64,000 nt of DNA, from the NCBI RefSeq assembly GCF_009746125.1, contig NZ_CP041352.1:4262436-4326435 (forward strand), written 5' to 3'. This stretch comes from Casimicrobium huifangae. GTDB taxonomy: Bacteria; Pseudomonadota; Gammaproteobacteria; Burkholderiales; Casimicrobiaceae. Shown one piece after another: positions 10,649 to 20,725 of the stretch; position 1 is the first letter of the stretch; each line of letters opens with the position of its first letter. The translations under genes were made by a program, and so were the position numbers. The notes beneath the pieces were generated by a model. The model worked only from the letters and a program-made list of their open reading frames with translations. It was not told the DNA's origin and ran no database searches.

Positions 10649-10764
10649 CAGCTTTTCGCTGAAACGCTTATTTCATCAGGGCTACGCCGAATATTCGGCG
10701 AAAGCCGACTTTTGCCGTATTTCGCCAATGAGCCCTTTTTAGACGTCATTTCAGCGAAAAGCTG
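10649..10764 (-). repeat. MITE-like element with 16-bp terminal inverted repeats (3' element copy E4)
   Basis: CAGCTTTTCGCTGAAA at 10649-10664 and its exact complement TTTCAGCGAAAAGCTG at 10749-10764 bound a 116-bp element. A perfect 16-bp palindrome (CGCCGAATATTCGGCG) lies at 10685-10700. Read on the minus strand, the first half matches the other 3' elements of this window and includes GGCAAAAGTCGGC. It starts 30 nt after the accD stop. Confidence 0.75.
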
Positions 10765-10793
10765 TACACCCACGAGGCTGCGATGACGGTCGC

Positions 10794-11642
10794 TCAGGAC
10801 GCACGCAGGGACGTCAGCAGTTTCGCCAGCGTCGGCTTCAGCTCGCGGCGATCGACGATCAGATCAATGGCGCCCTTGTCGAGCAGGAACTCGGCCCGCT
10901 GAAAACCCTCGGGCAATTTTTCGCGCACCGTCTGCTCGATCACGCGCGGGCCGGCAAAGCCCACCAGCGCGCCCGGCTCGGCGATCACCACGTCGCCCAC
11001 AAAGGCAAAGCTCGCTGACACACCACCCATCGTCGGGTCAGTCAGCACGCTAATGTAGGGCAGTTGCTTCTCAGCCAGCTCGGCCAGCCGCGCCGTGGTC
11101 TTGGCCATCTGCATCAGCGAGGCCAAGCCTTCCTGCATGCGCGCGCCGCCCGACGCCGCGATCGACACGAAGCCGCACTTGGCCTTGATCGCAGCATCAA
11201 CGCCGCGTGCGAAACGCTCGCCGACCACCGAACCCATCGAGCCGCCCATGAATTCGAACTCGAAACACGCCACTACGGCGGGCACCTTCTCGATCGCACC
11301 CTGCATCACCACCAGCGCGTCGGTTTCGCCCGTCGCCTCGGTCGCCTGCTTCAGGCGGTCCGGATACTTCTTGCTGTCCTTGAATTTCAGCGAGTCCACC
11401 GGCGTCACATCGGCGCCGATCTCCTTGCGGCCGGTCTCGTCAAGCAGCGCCGCCAGCCGCGCCCGCGCACCAATCCGCATGTGGTAGTTGCACTTCATGC
11501 AGACGTGCTGGTTCTTCTCAACGTCCGAGGTGTAGAGCACGGTGTCGCACGAGGGACACTTGAGCCAAAGGCCCTCCGGCACGCCACGCTTGGCGCCGGT
11601 ATCGCCTTTCACCGAAGGAATGATTTTCTCGATCCAGGACAT
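10794..11642 (-). CDS. accD: Acetyl-CoA carboxylase carboxyltransferase subunit beta
   Basis: This 282-aa protein starts [13 protein letters not shown] and has the N-terminal C4 zinc ribbon (CPSC ... CMKC) and the crotonase-like carboxyltransferase core ([35 protein letters not shown]). With AccA it transfers the carboxyl group to acetyl-CoA to make malonyl-CoA. The frame stays open upstream to 12029, but that extension is translated repeat sequence and is unlike AccD. The ATG at 11642 gives the family length. trpA, often found before accD in betaproteobacteria, is absent here; repeats lie upstream instead. Confidence 0.95.
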   Translation of the reverse strand: MSWIEKIIPSVKGDTGAKRGVPEGLWLKCPSCDTVLYTSDVEKNQHVCMKCNYHMRIGARARLAALLDETGRKEIGADVTPVDSLKFKDSKKYPDRLKQATEATGETDALVVMQGAIEKVPAVVACFEFEFMGGSMGSVVGERFARGVDAAIKAKCGFVSIAASGGARMQEGLASLMQMAKTTARLAELAEKQLPYISVLTDPTMGGVSASFAFVGDVVIAEPGALVGFAGPRVIEQTVREKLPEGFQRAEFLLDKGAIDLIVDRRELKPTLAKLLTSLRAS

Positions 11643-11762
11643 AGGCAGCGATGGGCGGGTAACCCGCTCCGTTTTCTCGTGAGGGCGTGATTGTCGCGGA
11701 TTTGGGGGAAAGCGCCTAACAGGCGTGCGTGCCGCCAGCGCGCGCCGTGGCCACCCCTCCGT

Positions 11763-11787
11763 TCGCCCTGAGCTTGTCGAAGGGTCT
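11763..11787 (+). repeat. Short GAGCTTGTCGAA repeat
   Basis: CGCCCTGAGCTTGTCGAAGG matches a short dispersed palindromic motif common in G+C-rich proteobacteria. Related copies lie at 13090-13112 (reverse) and 54031-54051 (forward), each at the outer edge of a structured-repeat copy. Confidence 0.55.
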
Positions 11788-11809
11788 GATGGAATGAAGA
11801 GGTTCGTAT

Positions 11810-12106
11810 GCCACCAGCGCGCTTCGTGGCCGCGCGGGCCAGTCACTTTTCTTGCTTCGCCAAGAAAAGTAACCAAAAGAAGGCGACCCCAACGATTCGC
11901 CTGATTCCTGCGGTGCTCGCAACGCGCGGGACCCGCACAAATCGCCCGATGGCGCGCAAGTCTGCGCGCAGTGGGCTCATCGTGCGGGTCTACGACCGCG
12001 CGTCGCTCCGCTCCTCGGGGCGCATCCATGGGGCCCTGTCGAACTAACGCTTGATCGCTTCGCGATGGGGTTCACGGGAACCCGGATGCCAGCATCCGGG
12101 CTACAA
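11810..12106 (+). repeat. Structured dispersed repeat, copy A
   Basis: This ~297-bp repeat is related to copies B (12708-13006), C (54138-54403) and D (54851-55150). Hairpin H1 pairs 11845-11854 with 11861-11870 (loop CTTCGC). Nested helices follow: P1 11922-11929 with 11996-12003, P2 11930-11938 with 11982-11990 (GACCCGCAC/GTGCGGGTC), P3 11944-11947 with 11973-11976, and P4 11952-11958 with 11963-11969 (loop AGTC). A REP-like hairpin CCCGGATG/CATCCGGG at 12081-12100 ends the unit, pointing toward the gene at 12220. Open frames inside are spurious. Confidence 0.85.
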
Positions 12107-12219
12107 CGCTGCGAGCTGATTGGTCCGCATACAACGTGGCGCTTACAAAGTGTTGGAATTGACGTTTGAAGCCTCGGATGCGAGCATAGTCCGCATTAAA
12201 GTGATTAATTGCTCTGTCC

Positions 12220-12705
12220 ATGGACGTCGCCGCAATCGGCTCATTGTTCGGCAGCTTGAAGGCTGCAACGGATATTGCCAAGCTAATTCGAGAAAGCGGG
12301 ATCACGCTGGAGCGCGCTGAACTAAAGCTGAAGCTCGCGGAGTTGATGGAGGCACTCGCCGATGCAAAGATCGGCGCGGCTGAAGTGCAGCAACTGATCC
12401 TTGAACGCGATGCGGAAATTCGTACGCTGCGCGAGGAAGCTCGGGTGCGACGCGACCTTCGTTGGGAGCCGCCGTGTTACTTTTTGCCGGATGCCACACA
12501 GAGCAGACAAGAGCAGGCATACTGTCAAAAGTGCTACGACGGCGACAGTCGCCTAGTCCGACTGCACACTGACGGAAAGGGGCTCTACTCGTGCGTCGTC
12601 TGCAAACAGACCTACAAGACCCAAGAGCGTCAAGCGTCTGACGACGCCAAAGTTAGAGCCGCGAGGCAGTATCGGTCAGATAGCCCTTTCCCTCGAAACT
12701 GGTAG
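12220..12705 (+). CDS. Uncharacterised helical zinc-ribbon protein, flanked by inverted repeats
   Basis: This 161-aa protein has an amphipathic helical N-terminal half (about 1-78, MDVAAIGSLFGSLKAATDIA, then Glu/Lys/Leu-rich and likely coiled coil) and a C-terminal zinc ribbon with CQKC (102/105) and CVVC (125/128) around a YDGDSRLVRL segment. I recall similar orphan proteins in diverse proteobacterial genomes, with no known function. It lies alone between repeat copies A and B. B begins 2 nt after its stop. The gene and its 114-nt leader look lower in G+C than the surroundings, consistent with a moved-in cassette. Confidence 0.8.
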   Translation: MDVAAIGSLFGSLKAATDIAKLIRESGITLERAELKLKLAELMEALADAKIGAAEVQQLILERDAEIRTLREEARVRRDLRWEPPCYFLPDATQSRQEQAYCQKCYDGDSRLVRLHTDGKGLYSCVVCKQTYKTQERQASDDAKVRAARQYRSDSPFPRNW

Positions 12706-12707
12706 GT

Positions 12708-13006
12708 GTGTAGCCCGGATGCTCGCATCCGGGTTCCCGTGACCGCCATCGCGAAGCGATCAAGCTTCGGTTCGACGGGGTCCCCATGGATTCGCCCCGA
12801 GGAGCGGAGCAACGCGCGGTCGTAGACCCGCACCATGAGCCCACCGCGCGCAGACTTGCGCGCCATCGGGCGATTTGTGCGGGTCCCGCGCGTTGCGAGC
12901 ACCGGAGGGAAACAGCGAATCGCTGGGGTCGCCTTCTTTGGGTTACCTTTCTTGGCGAAGCAAGAAAGGTAACTGGCCCCGCGCGGCCACTGAGCGCGCT
13001 GGTGGC
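12708..13006 (-). repeat. Structured dispersed repeat, copy B (inverted relative to A)
   Basis: This copy lies in opposite orientation to copy A. H1 pairs 12942-12954 with 12961-12973 (13 bp). P1 is 12810-12819 with 12886-12895 (10 bp), P2 12825-12833 with 12877-12885, P3 12839-12842 with 12868-12871, and P4 12846-12852 with 12857-12863. The REP-like hairpin is at 12714-12733, pointing toward the zinc-ribbon gene. H1 of this copy differs from A in sequence but pairs fully. Confidence 0.85.
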
Positions 13007-13037
13007 GCCCGCAACCCGTGTCTGGAGGGCGACCATC

Positions 13038-13112
13038 CCCCTCTCCCTAACCCTCTCCCACAGGGGGAGAGGGGACCAGCTGCGTTCATGGTTCGACAAG
13101 CTCACCACGAAC
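13038..13112 (-). repeat. GAGAGGG-type repeat plus GAGCTTGTCGAA motif
   Basis: CCCTCTCCCTAACCCTCTCC followed by GGGGGAGAGGGG (13038-13074), then TTCGACAAGCTCACCACGAAC (about 13091-13111). The same two modules in the same relative order lie at 54031-54100, outside copy C. These are short palindromic intergenic repeats; no gene is seen from 13007 to 13121. Confidence 0.55.
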
Positions 13113-13121
13113 GGGGGTGAA

Positions 13122-15365
13122 CTACGCCCTCACGCAATCGACAAAATACCGCTCCACCCCCTTGTCGTGCTCCATCACCAGCCCGTGCACATCGGTGTCG
13201 AAGCCGGGCAACAGCGTGTTGAATTCGCGGGCGAACTTGAGGTAATCGACGATCGTCTTGTTGAAGCGCTCTCCGGGCAGCAGTAGCGGAATGCCTGGCG
13301 GGTAGGGCGTCACCAGCATGGCGGTCACGCGCCCTTGCAGCTCGTCCACCGGTACCCGGTCCACCTTGCGGTGCGCGAGATGCTCGAAGGCGTCGCTCGG
13401 CTTCATCGCTGGTTCCATCGGCGACAGATACATCTCGGTGGTCACCCGCGCGACGTCGTACTTGCGGTAGGCCTCATGGATGCGCTGCGCGAGGTCGCGC
13501 AGGCCCACGCGCTCGTACTGCGGGTGCGCATGCACGAACTCGGGCATCACCCGCCACAGCGGCTGGTTCTGGTCGTAGTCCATCTTGAACTGCTGCAGCT
13601 CGGTGACCAGTGAGTTCCAGCGGCCCTTGGTGATGCCGATGGTGAACATGACGAAGAAGCTATAGAGACCGGTCTTTTCGACGACGACGCCATGCTCGGC
13701 GAGATATTTGGTGACCAGCGACGCCGGAATACCCTGCTTCGAGAAACGGCCGTTGACGTCCAGCCCCGGTGTGACGATGGTCGCCTTGATCGGATCAAGC
13801 ATGTTGAAGCCGGACGCGATATTGCCGAAGCCGTGCCACTTGTCAGTCGGCTTCAGGAACCATTCCTCGCGCTTGCCGGAGCCGTTGGAGTCAAACTTGG
13901 TGGGCCCCCAGGTCTTGAACCACCAGTCCTTGCCCCATTCCTTATCCACCTTGGCCATCGCGCGGCGGAAGTCGAGCGCTTCGCTGATGCTCTCCTCCAC
14001 CAGTGCGCCACCGCCCGGCTGCTCCATCATCGCCGCCGCCACGTCGCAGCTGGCGATGATCGCGTACTGCGGGGAGGTGGAGGTGTGCATCAGGTACGCC
14101 TCGTTGAAGCGCGTGAAGTCGAGTTTCAGGTGCTCGGCGTCCTGCACCAGAATCTGCGACGCCTGCGACAACCCTGCCAGCAGCTTGTGCGTGCTCTGTG
14201 TGGCGTAAACCATCGAATCCTTGCAAGGTTTGCGGCCGGGGCCGATGGCGTGCATGTCCTGATAGAACGGGTGGAACGCCGCATGTGGCAGCCAGGCTTC
14301 GTCGAAGTGCAGGTTTTCGACGTACCCGGCCAGCTCTTTCTTGATCGTCTCGACGTTGTAGAGCACGCCGTCGTAGGTGCTCTGGGTGATCGTCATCACC
14401 CGTGGCTTGGCTTTCTTGTCCTTGACCAGCGGATGTGCGTTGATCTTTTTCTGGATCGATTCGCGCGAGAACTGGTCGCGCGTGATCGGCCCGATGATGC
14501 CGAGGTGATTGCGCGTCGGCTGCAGGAAGATCGGCACCGTGCCGGTCATCATGATCGCGTGCAGGATGCTCTTGTGGCAGTTGCGGTCGACCAGCACGAT
14601 GTCATCGCGCGCCACGTTGGCGTGCCACACCACCTTGTTCGACGTACTGGTGCCATTGGTCACGAAGAACAGATGATCGGCGCCAAAAATCCGTGCGGCA
14701 TTGCGCTCACTGGCGGCCACCGGGCCGGTGTGATCGAGCAGTTGACCCAGCTCTTCCACCGCATTGCAGACGTCGGCCCGCAGCATGTTCTCGCCAAAGA
14801 ACTGGTGGAACATTTGTCCCACCGGGCTCTTCAGAAACGCCACCCCACCGGAGTGCCCCGGGCAGTGCCAAGAGTACGAGCCGTCGCGTGCATAGTCCAC
14901 CAGCTCCTTGAAGAACGGCGGCGGCAGTGCTTTGAGGTACTTGGTGGACTCGCGCACGATCATCCGCGCGGTGAACTCCGGCGTGTCCTCGAACATGTGA
15001 ATGAAACCGTGCAGCTCCTTGAGAATCTCGTTCGGCAGATGCTGCGAGGTGCGCGTCTCACCGAACAGGAAGATCGGCACGTCGGCATTGCGCCGGCGGG
15101 TCGCCGCAATGAACTTGCGCAACTCGACAACCGCAGTGCTCTCGGCGCCGTCCTCGTTGATCTCCTCATCGTCGATCGACACCACAAAGGCCGAGGCCCG
15201 CGCCGCCTGATTGGCGACCATGCCGACGTCAACGTAGGTGAAGCCCCCGACCACTTCCATGCCTTCATCCTCCAGCGCCTTGGCAAGCGCGCGGATGCCA
15301 AGGCCAGACGCCGACTCGGCGCGCCAGTCTTCATCGATGATGACTACGGGGAAGCGAAATTTCAT
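13122..15365 (-). CDS. Orn/Lys/Arg decarboxylase, fold-type I PLP (arginine or lysine type)
   Basis: This 747-aa protein has an N-terminal response-regulator-like wing domain (about 1-130), a PLP domain with the cofactor lysine in STHKLLAG (Lys394), WHCPGHSGG and DEAWLPHAAFHPFY, and the C-terminal domain (MLVTPYPPGIPLLLPGE). This is the inducible/biosynthetic AdiA-LdcC-SpeC class. It decarboxylates a basic amino acid and consumes a proton. Substrate choice cannot be read reliably here; the length and sequence style fit arginine or lysine best. The product could feed polyamine synthesis or acid resistance. No antiporter gene is adjacent. Confidence 0.9.
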   Translation of the reverse strand: MKFRFPVVIIDEDWRAESASGLGIRALAKALEDEGMEVVGGFTYVDVGMVANQAARASAFVVSIDDEEINEDGAESTAVVELRKFIAATRRRNADVPIFLFGETRTSQHLPNEILKELHGFIHMFEDTPEFTARMIVRESTKYLKALPPPFFKELVDYARDGSYSWHCPGHSGGVAFLKSPVGQMFHQFFGENMLRADVCNAVEELGQLLDHTGPVAASERNAARIFGADHLFFVTNGTSTSNKVVWHANVARDDIVLVDRNCHKSILHAIMMTGTVPIFLQPTRNHLGIIGPITRDQFSRESIQKKINAHPLVKDKKAKPRVMTITQSTYDGVLYNVETIKKELAGYVENLHFDEAWLPHAAFHPFYQDMHAIGPGRKPCKDSMVYATQSTHKLLAGLSQASQILVQDAEHLKLDFTRFNEAYLMHTSTSPQYAIIASCDVAAAMMEQPGGGALVEESISEALDFRRAMAKVDKEWGKDWWFKTWGPTKFDSNGSGKREEWFLKPTDKWHGFGNIASGFNMLDPIKATIVTPGLDVNGRFSKQGIPASLVTKYLAEHGVVVEKTGLYSFFVMFTIGITKGRWNSLVTELQQFKMDYDQNQPLWRVMPEFVHAHPQYERVGLRDLAQRIHEAYRKYDVARVTTEMYLSPMEPAMKPSDAFEHLAHRKVDRVPVDELQGRVTAMLVTPYPPGIPLLLPGERFNKTIVDYLKFAREFNTLLPGFDTDVHGLVMEHDKGVERYFVDCVRA

Positions 15366-15553
15366 GCGGGTACCTTCAGAAGCGCCCGGATTGACACAAC
15401 GGCGTCAGCGTATGGGCGTGACCCCGAATGCTACCGAAACGAACTGTCCAACCCCACCGCGCGCGCGGTTTTACGCGGGTTTCAGCGATGCTGCGCCGCG
15501 ATATACTGCGGCCCCATTCACTCGGGCACGCCGCGCGTGCTTTCCCTGCCGTC

Positions 15554-18500
15554 ATGAAGGCTTCGCTGTGGCCCGTCTCGCTTGTCGGCCCACGCTCACT
15601 TGAGCGTCTCGCCCGCTTTCTGCGTCCTCACGCACTTCCTGCGACGGCGGCGTCCCCGGTCAGCGAAACGCGTCCTCGCACCATTGCCCAGAAGGCCTCG
15701 CACGTCGATGCTGCGGCGGACGACGGCGGCAGCCGCATCCGTGAAATTCCCTACAACTACACCAGCTTTTCCGACCGTGAGATCGTGATCCGCCTGCTCG
15801 GCGACGACGCCTGGGACGTGTTGCAGTCCTTGCGCGGGGAGCGCAAGACTGGTCGCAGCGCACGCATGCTGTTCGAGGTGCTTGGTGACATCTGGGTGGT
15901 GGAGCGCAACCCCTATCTGCAGGACGACATGATCGACAACCCGCGCCGCCGCGCGCAGTTGATCGAGGCTTTACGGCATCGCCTTGGTGAGGTGGAGAAA
16001 CGGCGGAATGTGGATGTTGCCGACGCTGACGGTGAGACACGCAAGGAGAAAGTCGGCGAACTGGTGACACGAGCCGCCAAGGCCGTCGATCGCTTTGAAG
16101 CGCAGTTCCGCGAGACCTACGACCTGCGCAAGCGGGTGCTGAAGGTGCTCGGCCGCATCACCCACAAGGACAACATCACCTTTGACGGCCTCGCCCGTGT
16201 GTCGCACGTGACCGATGCGACTGACTGGCGTGTGGAGTACCCCTTCGTGGTGCTGCATCCCGACAGCGAGGACGAGGTTTTTGGCCTGGTCAAAGGCTGC
16301 ATCGAGCTCGGCCTCACCATCATTCCGCGTGGCGGCGGTACCGGTTACACCGGCGGCGCGATTCCGCTGTCGCGGCTGTCGGCGGTGATCAACACCGAGA
16401 AGCTGGAGACGCTGTCCCCGGTGCGTTTTGAGCCGCTGCCCGGTGGCGCCAACAACGGCGAGCCATACGGCGTCATCGAATGCGAAGCGGGCGTCGTCAC
16501 GCGGCGCGCGATGGAAGCGGCCGAACACGCCGGGCTGGTCTGGGCCTGCGACCCGACCAGCGCCGACGCCAGTTGCATTGGCGGCAACATTGCCATGAAC
16601 GCCGGCGGCAAGAAGGCGGTGCTGTGGGGCACCGCGCTCGACAATCTGGTGCAGTGGCGCATGGTCACCCCCGACGGCGAGTGGCTCGAAGTCACCCGCA
16701 TGGATCACAACGTCGGCAAGATTCACGACGCCAATCACGCGACCTTTCACCTGCAGTACCTGGACGAGAAGCGGCGTCCGCTGCGAGAAGAAACGCTGAT
16801 CATCCCCGGCCCGAGTTTCCGCAAGATCGGACTCGGCAAGGACGTCACCGACAAGTTCCTCTCCGGTCTGCCCGGTGTGCAGAAGGAAGGTTGCGACGGC
16901 CTGATCACCTGGTCGAAGTGGGTGCTGCACAAGATGCCGCCGCACACACGCACCGTGTGCATGGAGTTCTTCGGTCAGGTGCGCGATTCGGTGCCGTCAA
17001 TCGTGGAGGTGAAAGACTACCTCGATGCACTGCCCAAGACCGGCGATGCGCGGGTGATGCTCTCAGGGCTCGAACATCTTGACGAGCGCTATGTCCGCGC
17101 CGTTGGCTATGCCACCAAAGCCAAGCGCCATGGCCGGCCGAAGATGGTGCTGATTGGCGACATCGTCGGTGACGATGAAGACGCTGTCGCACGCGCCGCG
17201 TCCGAAGTGGTGCGTATCTGCAATGCCCGCGGCGGTGAGGGCTTCGTTGCCGTCAGCGGCGAAATGCGCAAGAAATTCTGGCTTGACCGCGCGCGCACGG
17301 CCGCGATCTCGAAGCACACCAATGCCTTCAAGCTGAACGAGGACGTGGTCATCCCGCTGCCGCGCATGGGCGACTATTGCGACGGCATTGAGCGCATCAA
17401 CATCGAGCTGTCGATCCGGAACAAGCTTGCGCTGTGCGACCAGTTGCTCGGCTTCTTCGCGGGGCCGATGCCGCAGCATCGTTACGAGGAATACGGCGTT
17501 TCCGCCGAACTGCTGGCTGACAAGGTAACCGAGGCGCGTGCACTGGTTGCATCAGTCCGCACCAAATGGGCTGCGCTGCTGAACGGCGTTGGGCCTTCCT
17601 CCATCTGCAATACTGAGCCGTTCATCCAGGATCCGTCGTTCGCCGATGAGGCGGGGGCGCTGTCGCTGTTCCGCCAGTTGCAATCGCACGAGATTCGGGT
17701 GAGCTGGCGCGCCGAGATCAAGTCGCCACTGGAAGACATCTTTGCCGGCGAGGCGCTGAAGCCGATCGTCGAGCGGCTGCGGGCCATTCATCAGGAGGTC
17801 CTGCGTGGCCGGGTCTGGGTGGCGCTGCACATGCACGCTGGTGACGGCAATGTGCACACCAACATTCCGGTCAATAGCGACAACTACGAGATGCTGCAGG
17901 AGGCCAACGCCGCCGTCGCGCGCATCATGCGGCTTGCACGCGCGCTTGATGGGGTGATTTCGGGCGAGCATGGCATCGGCCTCACCAAGCTGGAGTTCCT
18001 CACCGACGACGAGATCACGCCGTTCCAGCGCTACAAGAACAAGGTTGACCCCGAGGGCCGGTTCAACAAGGGCAAGCTGTTGCCCGGTGGCGATCTGCGT
18101 TACGCGTACACCCCCTCGTTCGGCCTGCTCGGCAGCGAGTCGCTGATTCTGGAGGCGAGCGACATCGGCGCCATCAGCGATTCGGTGAAGGACTGCCTGC
18201 GTTGTGGCAAGTGCAAGCCGGTCTGCGCGACCCATGTGCCGCGTGCCAACCTGCTGTACAGCCCACGCAACAAGATCCTCGCGACCGGCCTGCTGGTCGA
18301 GGCTTTCCTGTACGAGGAGCAGACCCGGCGCGGCATCTCGCTCAGGCACTGGGATGAGCTGGCGGACGTGGCAGACCACTGCACGGTGTGCCACAAATGC
18401 GTGAACCCGTGCCCGGTGGACATCGACTTCGGCGATGTGTCGATGGCGATGCGCAATCTGCTGCGCAAGGAAGGCAAGAAGAAGTTCAATCCCGGTAACG

Positions 18501-19633
18501 CAATCGCGATGACACTGCTCAACGCGCGCGATCCGGCGACCGTGAATCTGCTCAAGCGTACGGTGGTCAACACCGGCTACCGTGCGCAGCGCTTCGCGCA
18601 TGGCCTTGCACGGCGCTTCGGCCTGATCGGCTCGCAGACCAAGCGGCCGCCATCGACGACAGGCGGCAAGCCGCCGATCAAGGCGCAGGTGATTCACTTC
18701 ATCAACAAGCCGATGCCCGGCGGCCTGCCCAAGCAGACCGCGCGCAAACTGCTGGATATCGAAGACGACAAGGTCGTGCCGATCATCCGCAACCCGAAGC
18801 TGGATGCGCATGAGCAGGAAGCGGTGTTCTATTTCCCCGGTTGCGGCTCGGAGCGCCTGTTCTCCCAGGTTGGGCTCGCCACGCAGGCGATGCTCTGGCA
18901 CGTCGGCGCCCAGACCGTGCTGCCGCCGGGCTACCTCTGCTGCGGCTACCCGCAGACGGCCAGCGGCAATCACGACAAGGGCCAGGAAATCACCACCGAT
19001 AACCGGGTGCTGTTCCACCGCGTTGCCAACACGCTGAACTATCTCGACATCAAGACGGTGATCGTGAGCTGCGGCACCTGCATGGACCAGTTGCAGAAGT
19101 ACCAGTTCGAGAAGATCTTCCCGGGCTGCCGCCTGCTCGACATTCACGAATACCTGCTGGAAAAGGGCGTCAAACTCGAAGGCGTGACGGGTACCCGCTA
19201 CATGTACCACGACCCCTGCCACACGCCGATCAAGACGCAGGCGCCAATGAAGGTGGTCAACGGTTTGATGGGACAAGACGTCGCGCTCAATGACCGCTGC
19301 TGCGGCGAGAGCGGTACGCTGGCCGTCACCCGGCCCGACATCTCGACGCAGGTACGCTTCCGCAAAGAAGGCGAGATGCGCAAAGGGGCCGATGCCCTGC
19401 GCGCGATCCCGGTGAAGTCCGCTGACGGCAGCGAGAAGAAGTTCGACGGTGACGTCAAGATTCTGACCAGTTGCCCGAGCTGCCTGCAGGGGCTGTCGCG
19501 CTACAACGATGACGCCGGCACCACCGCCGATTACATCGTGGTGGAGATGGCGAAGCATCTGCTCGGGCCAAACTGGATGGCAGAGTACGTCGAGCGCGCC
19601 AACAGCGGCGGCATTGAGCGGGTGCTGGTGTAG
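15554..19633 (+). CDS. Giant FAD-linked oxidase / 4Fe-4S / CCG-domain oxidoreductase (DUF3683 type)
   Basis: Taken from the ATG at 15554 this is 1359 aa; an upstream in-frame ATG at 15428 exists, but the extra residues look unconserved. In order: an N-terminal DUF3683-like region ([20 protein letters not shown]), an FAD_binding_4 domain with [11 protein letters not shown] around 259-268, an FAD-linked oxidase C-terminal domain with [12 protein letters not shown], two 4Fe-4S motifs ([11 protein letters not shown] from Cys881 and CTVCHKC from Cys943), and two CCG half-domains (CCGYPQ about 1129, CCGESG about 1249). This fuses GlcD-like and GlcF/GlpC-like parts, so it probably oxidises a 2-hydroxy acid such as D-lactate or glycolate and passes electrons to quinone. 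The substrate is unknown. Confidence 0.88.
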   Translation: MKASLWPVSLVGPRSLERLARFLRPHALPATAASPVSETRPRTIAQKASHVDAAADDGGSRIREIPYNYTSFSDREIVIRLLGDDAWDVLQSLRGERKTGRSARMLFEVLGDIWVVERNPYLQDDMIDNPRRRAQLIEALRHRLGEVEKRRNVDVADADGETRKEKVGELVTRAAKAVDRFEAQFRETYDLRKRVLKVLGRITHKDNITFDGLARVSHVTDATDWRVEYPFVVLHPDSEDEVFGLVKGCIELGLTIIPRGGGTGYTGGAIPLSRLSAVINTEKLETLSPVRFEPLPGGANNGEPYGVIECEAGVVTRRAMEAAEHAGLVWACDPTSADASCIGGNIAMNAGGKKAVLWGTALDNLVQWRMVTPDGEWLEVTRMDHNVGKIHDANHATFHLQYLDEKRRPLREETLIIPGPSFRKIGLGKDVTDKFLSGLPGVQKEGCDGLITWSKWVLHKMPPHTRTVCMEFFGQVRDSVPSIVEVKDYLDALPKTGDARVMLSGLEHLDERYVRAVGYATKAKRHGRPKMVLIGDIVGDDEDAVARAASEVVRICNARGGEGFVAVSGEMRKKFWLDRARTAAISKHTNAFKLNEDVVIPLPRMGDYCDGIERINIELSIRNKLALCDQLLGFFAGPMPQHRYEEYGVSAELLADKVTEARALVASVRTKWAALLNGVGPSSICNTEPFIQDPSFADEAGALSLFRQLQSHEIRVSWRAEIKSPLEDIFAGEALKPIVERLRAIHQEVLRGRVWVALHMHAGDGNVHTNIPVNSDNYEMLQEANAAVARIMRLARALDGVISGEHGIGLTKLEFLTDDEITPFQRYKNKVDPEGRFNKGKLLPGGDLRYAYTPSFGLLGSESLILEASDIGAISDSVKDCLRCGKCKPVCATHVPRANLLYSPRNKILATGLLVEAFLYEEQTRRGISLRHWDELADVADHCTVCHKCVNPCPVDIDFGDVSMAMRNLLRKEGKKKFNPGNAIAMTLLNARDPATVNLLKRTVVNTGYRAQRFAHGLARRFGLIGSQTKRPPSTTGGKPPIKAQVIHFINKPMPGGLPKQTARKLLDIEDDKVVPIIRNPKLDAHEQEAVFYFPGCGSERLFSQVGLATQAMLWHVGAQTVLPPGYLCCGYPQTASGNHDKGQEITTDNRVLFHRVANTLNYLDIKTVIVSCGTCMDQLQKYQFEKIFPGCRLLDIHEYLLEKGVKLEGVTGTRYMYHDPCHTPIKTQAPMKVVNGLMGQDVALNDRCCGESGTLAVTRPDISTQVRFRKEGEMRKGADALRAIPVKSADGSEKKFDGDVKILTSCPSCLQGLSRYNDDAGTTADYIVVEMAKHLLGPNWMAEYVERANSGGIERVLV

Positions 19634-19670
19634 GCAACCACCGGGCCGGGGGGCCGGCATAATCCGCTGG

Positions 19671-20585
19671 ATGGACTACCAGCCCGTTCTTGACCGCATC
19701 CACGCTGCGTTGCAGCCCGTTATCGGGCAGGGCAAGGTGGCATCCTACATTCCGGAGCTGGCGAATGTGGCGGCCGATCAGTTCGGCATGGCGGTGGTTG
19801 ATGTCGCGGGCAATGTGTATGCGGTGGGTGACGCGGGCAAGCGCTTTTCGATCCAGTCGATTTCGAAGCTGTTTGCACTGACGCTGGCGTTCCAGCGCGA
19901 GGGCGATTCGCTGTGGACACGCGTTGGCCGTGAACCCTCCGGTAATCCGTTCAACTCGCTGGTACAACTGGAGCGCGAGAACGGCATCCCGCGCAACCCG
20001 TTCATCAACGCCGGCGCGCTGGTGATCACCGACATGCTGGCAAGCCGCAGCGTGAACGCGGCGCAATCGCTGGTGGACTTTGTACGCAAGCTCGCGGGGG
20101 TGGCGGACATCACCTACAACACGCGGGTGGCGCAGTCGGAAATCAGCACTTCATCGCGCAACGCGGCGATGGCGCATTTCATGAAGAGCTTCGGCAACCT
20201 GCACAACAAGGTGGGCGAGGTGCTGCATGCCTATTGCCACCACTGTGCGATCGAGATGAGTTGCGTGGAACTGGCGCGGGCGGTGGGTTTTCTGGCCAAT
20301 CACGGCGTGAATCCGTGGAACGGCGAAACGGTAGTGGACCCGAGCTCTGCCAAGCGACTGTCGGCGCTGATGCTCACTTGCGGCACCTATGACGCCGCCG
20401 GTGACTTTGCCTATCGTGTTGGTCTGCCGGCGAAGAGCGGCGTCGGCGGCGGCATTGTGGCGATCCTGCCCGGCGAATGCGGCATCTGTGTGTGGTCGCC
20501 CGCGCTGGAGGAAAGCGGCAACAGCCACGCCGGTTCGCTGGCGCTGGAGATGTTCACCTCGCTGACCAGGCGGTCGATCTTTTAG
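19671..20585 (+). CDS. glsA: Glutaminase
   Basis: This 304-aa serine-dependent glutaminase starts at MDYQPVLDRIHAAL. The catalytic S-x-x-K dyad is SISK (Ser63, Lys66). Family motifs include EPSGNPFNSLVQLE, NPFINAGALV and GLPAKSGVGGGI. It hydrolyses glutamine to glutamate and ammonia in the cytoplasm. A longer frame open from 19509 overlaps the upstream gene and is not supported by the family length. It starts 37 nt after the FAD/Fe-S gene and may be co-transcribed with it. Confidence 0.93.
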   Translation: MDYQPVLDRIHAALQPVIGQGKVASYIPELANVAADQFGMAVVDVAGNVYAVGDAGKRFSIQSISKLFALTLAFQREGDSLWTRVGREPSGNPFNSLVQLERENGIPRNPFINAGALVITDMLASRSVNAAQSLVDFVRKLAGVADITYNTRVAQSEISTSSRNAAMAHFMKSFGNLHNKVGEVLHAYCHHCAIEMSCVELARAVGFLANHGVNPWNGETVVDPSSAKRLSALMLTCGTYDAAGDFAYRVGLPAKSGVGGGIVAILPGECGICVWSPALEESGNSHAGSLALEMFTSLTRRSIF

Positions 20586-20725
20586 ACACTTGTCCGTCGT
20601 TTGCCCTGGCGCTCCGATACTGGCAAACCCGAACGTAAGTGCACAAGTCTTGTCCTATCCTGCCGGGCTCGGTTGCCCCGCCGGGCAGCCCACCCTTTCA
20701 GCCAACAAGATTCAGGAGTTCCCTC

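Noticed and set aside
11643-12029. 129-codon N-terminal extension of the accD frame
   Set aside because: It is translated repeat and intergenic sequence with no AccD similarity. The ATG at 11642 gives the family-typical start MSWIEKI and length.
15391-15416. TTGACA as a promoter for the FAD/Fe-S gene
   Set aside because: The nearest -10-like hexamer (TATGGG) is only 14 nt away and poor, so the promoter is not supported.
13692-15557. 621-aa frame antisense to the decarboxylase
   Set aside because: It is a typical high-G+C shadow frame: Arg/His-rich composition, no motif, and fully overlapping a well-supported gene.
17552-19660. 702-aa frame antisense to the FAD/Fe-S oxidoreductase
   Set aside because: It fully overlaps a gene with clear FAD and Fe-S motifs; its composition is typical of an antisense shadow.
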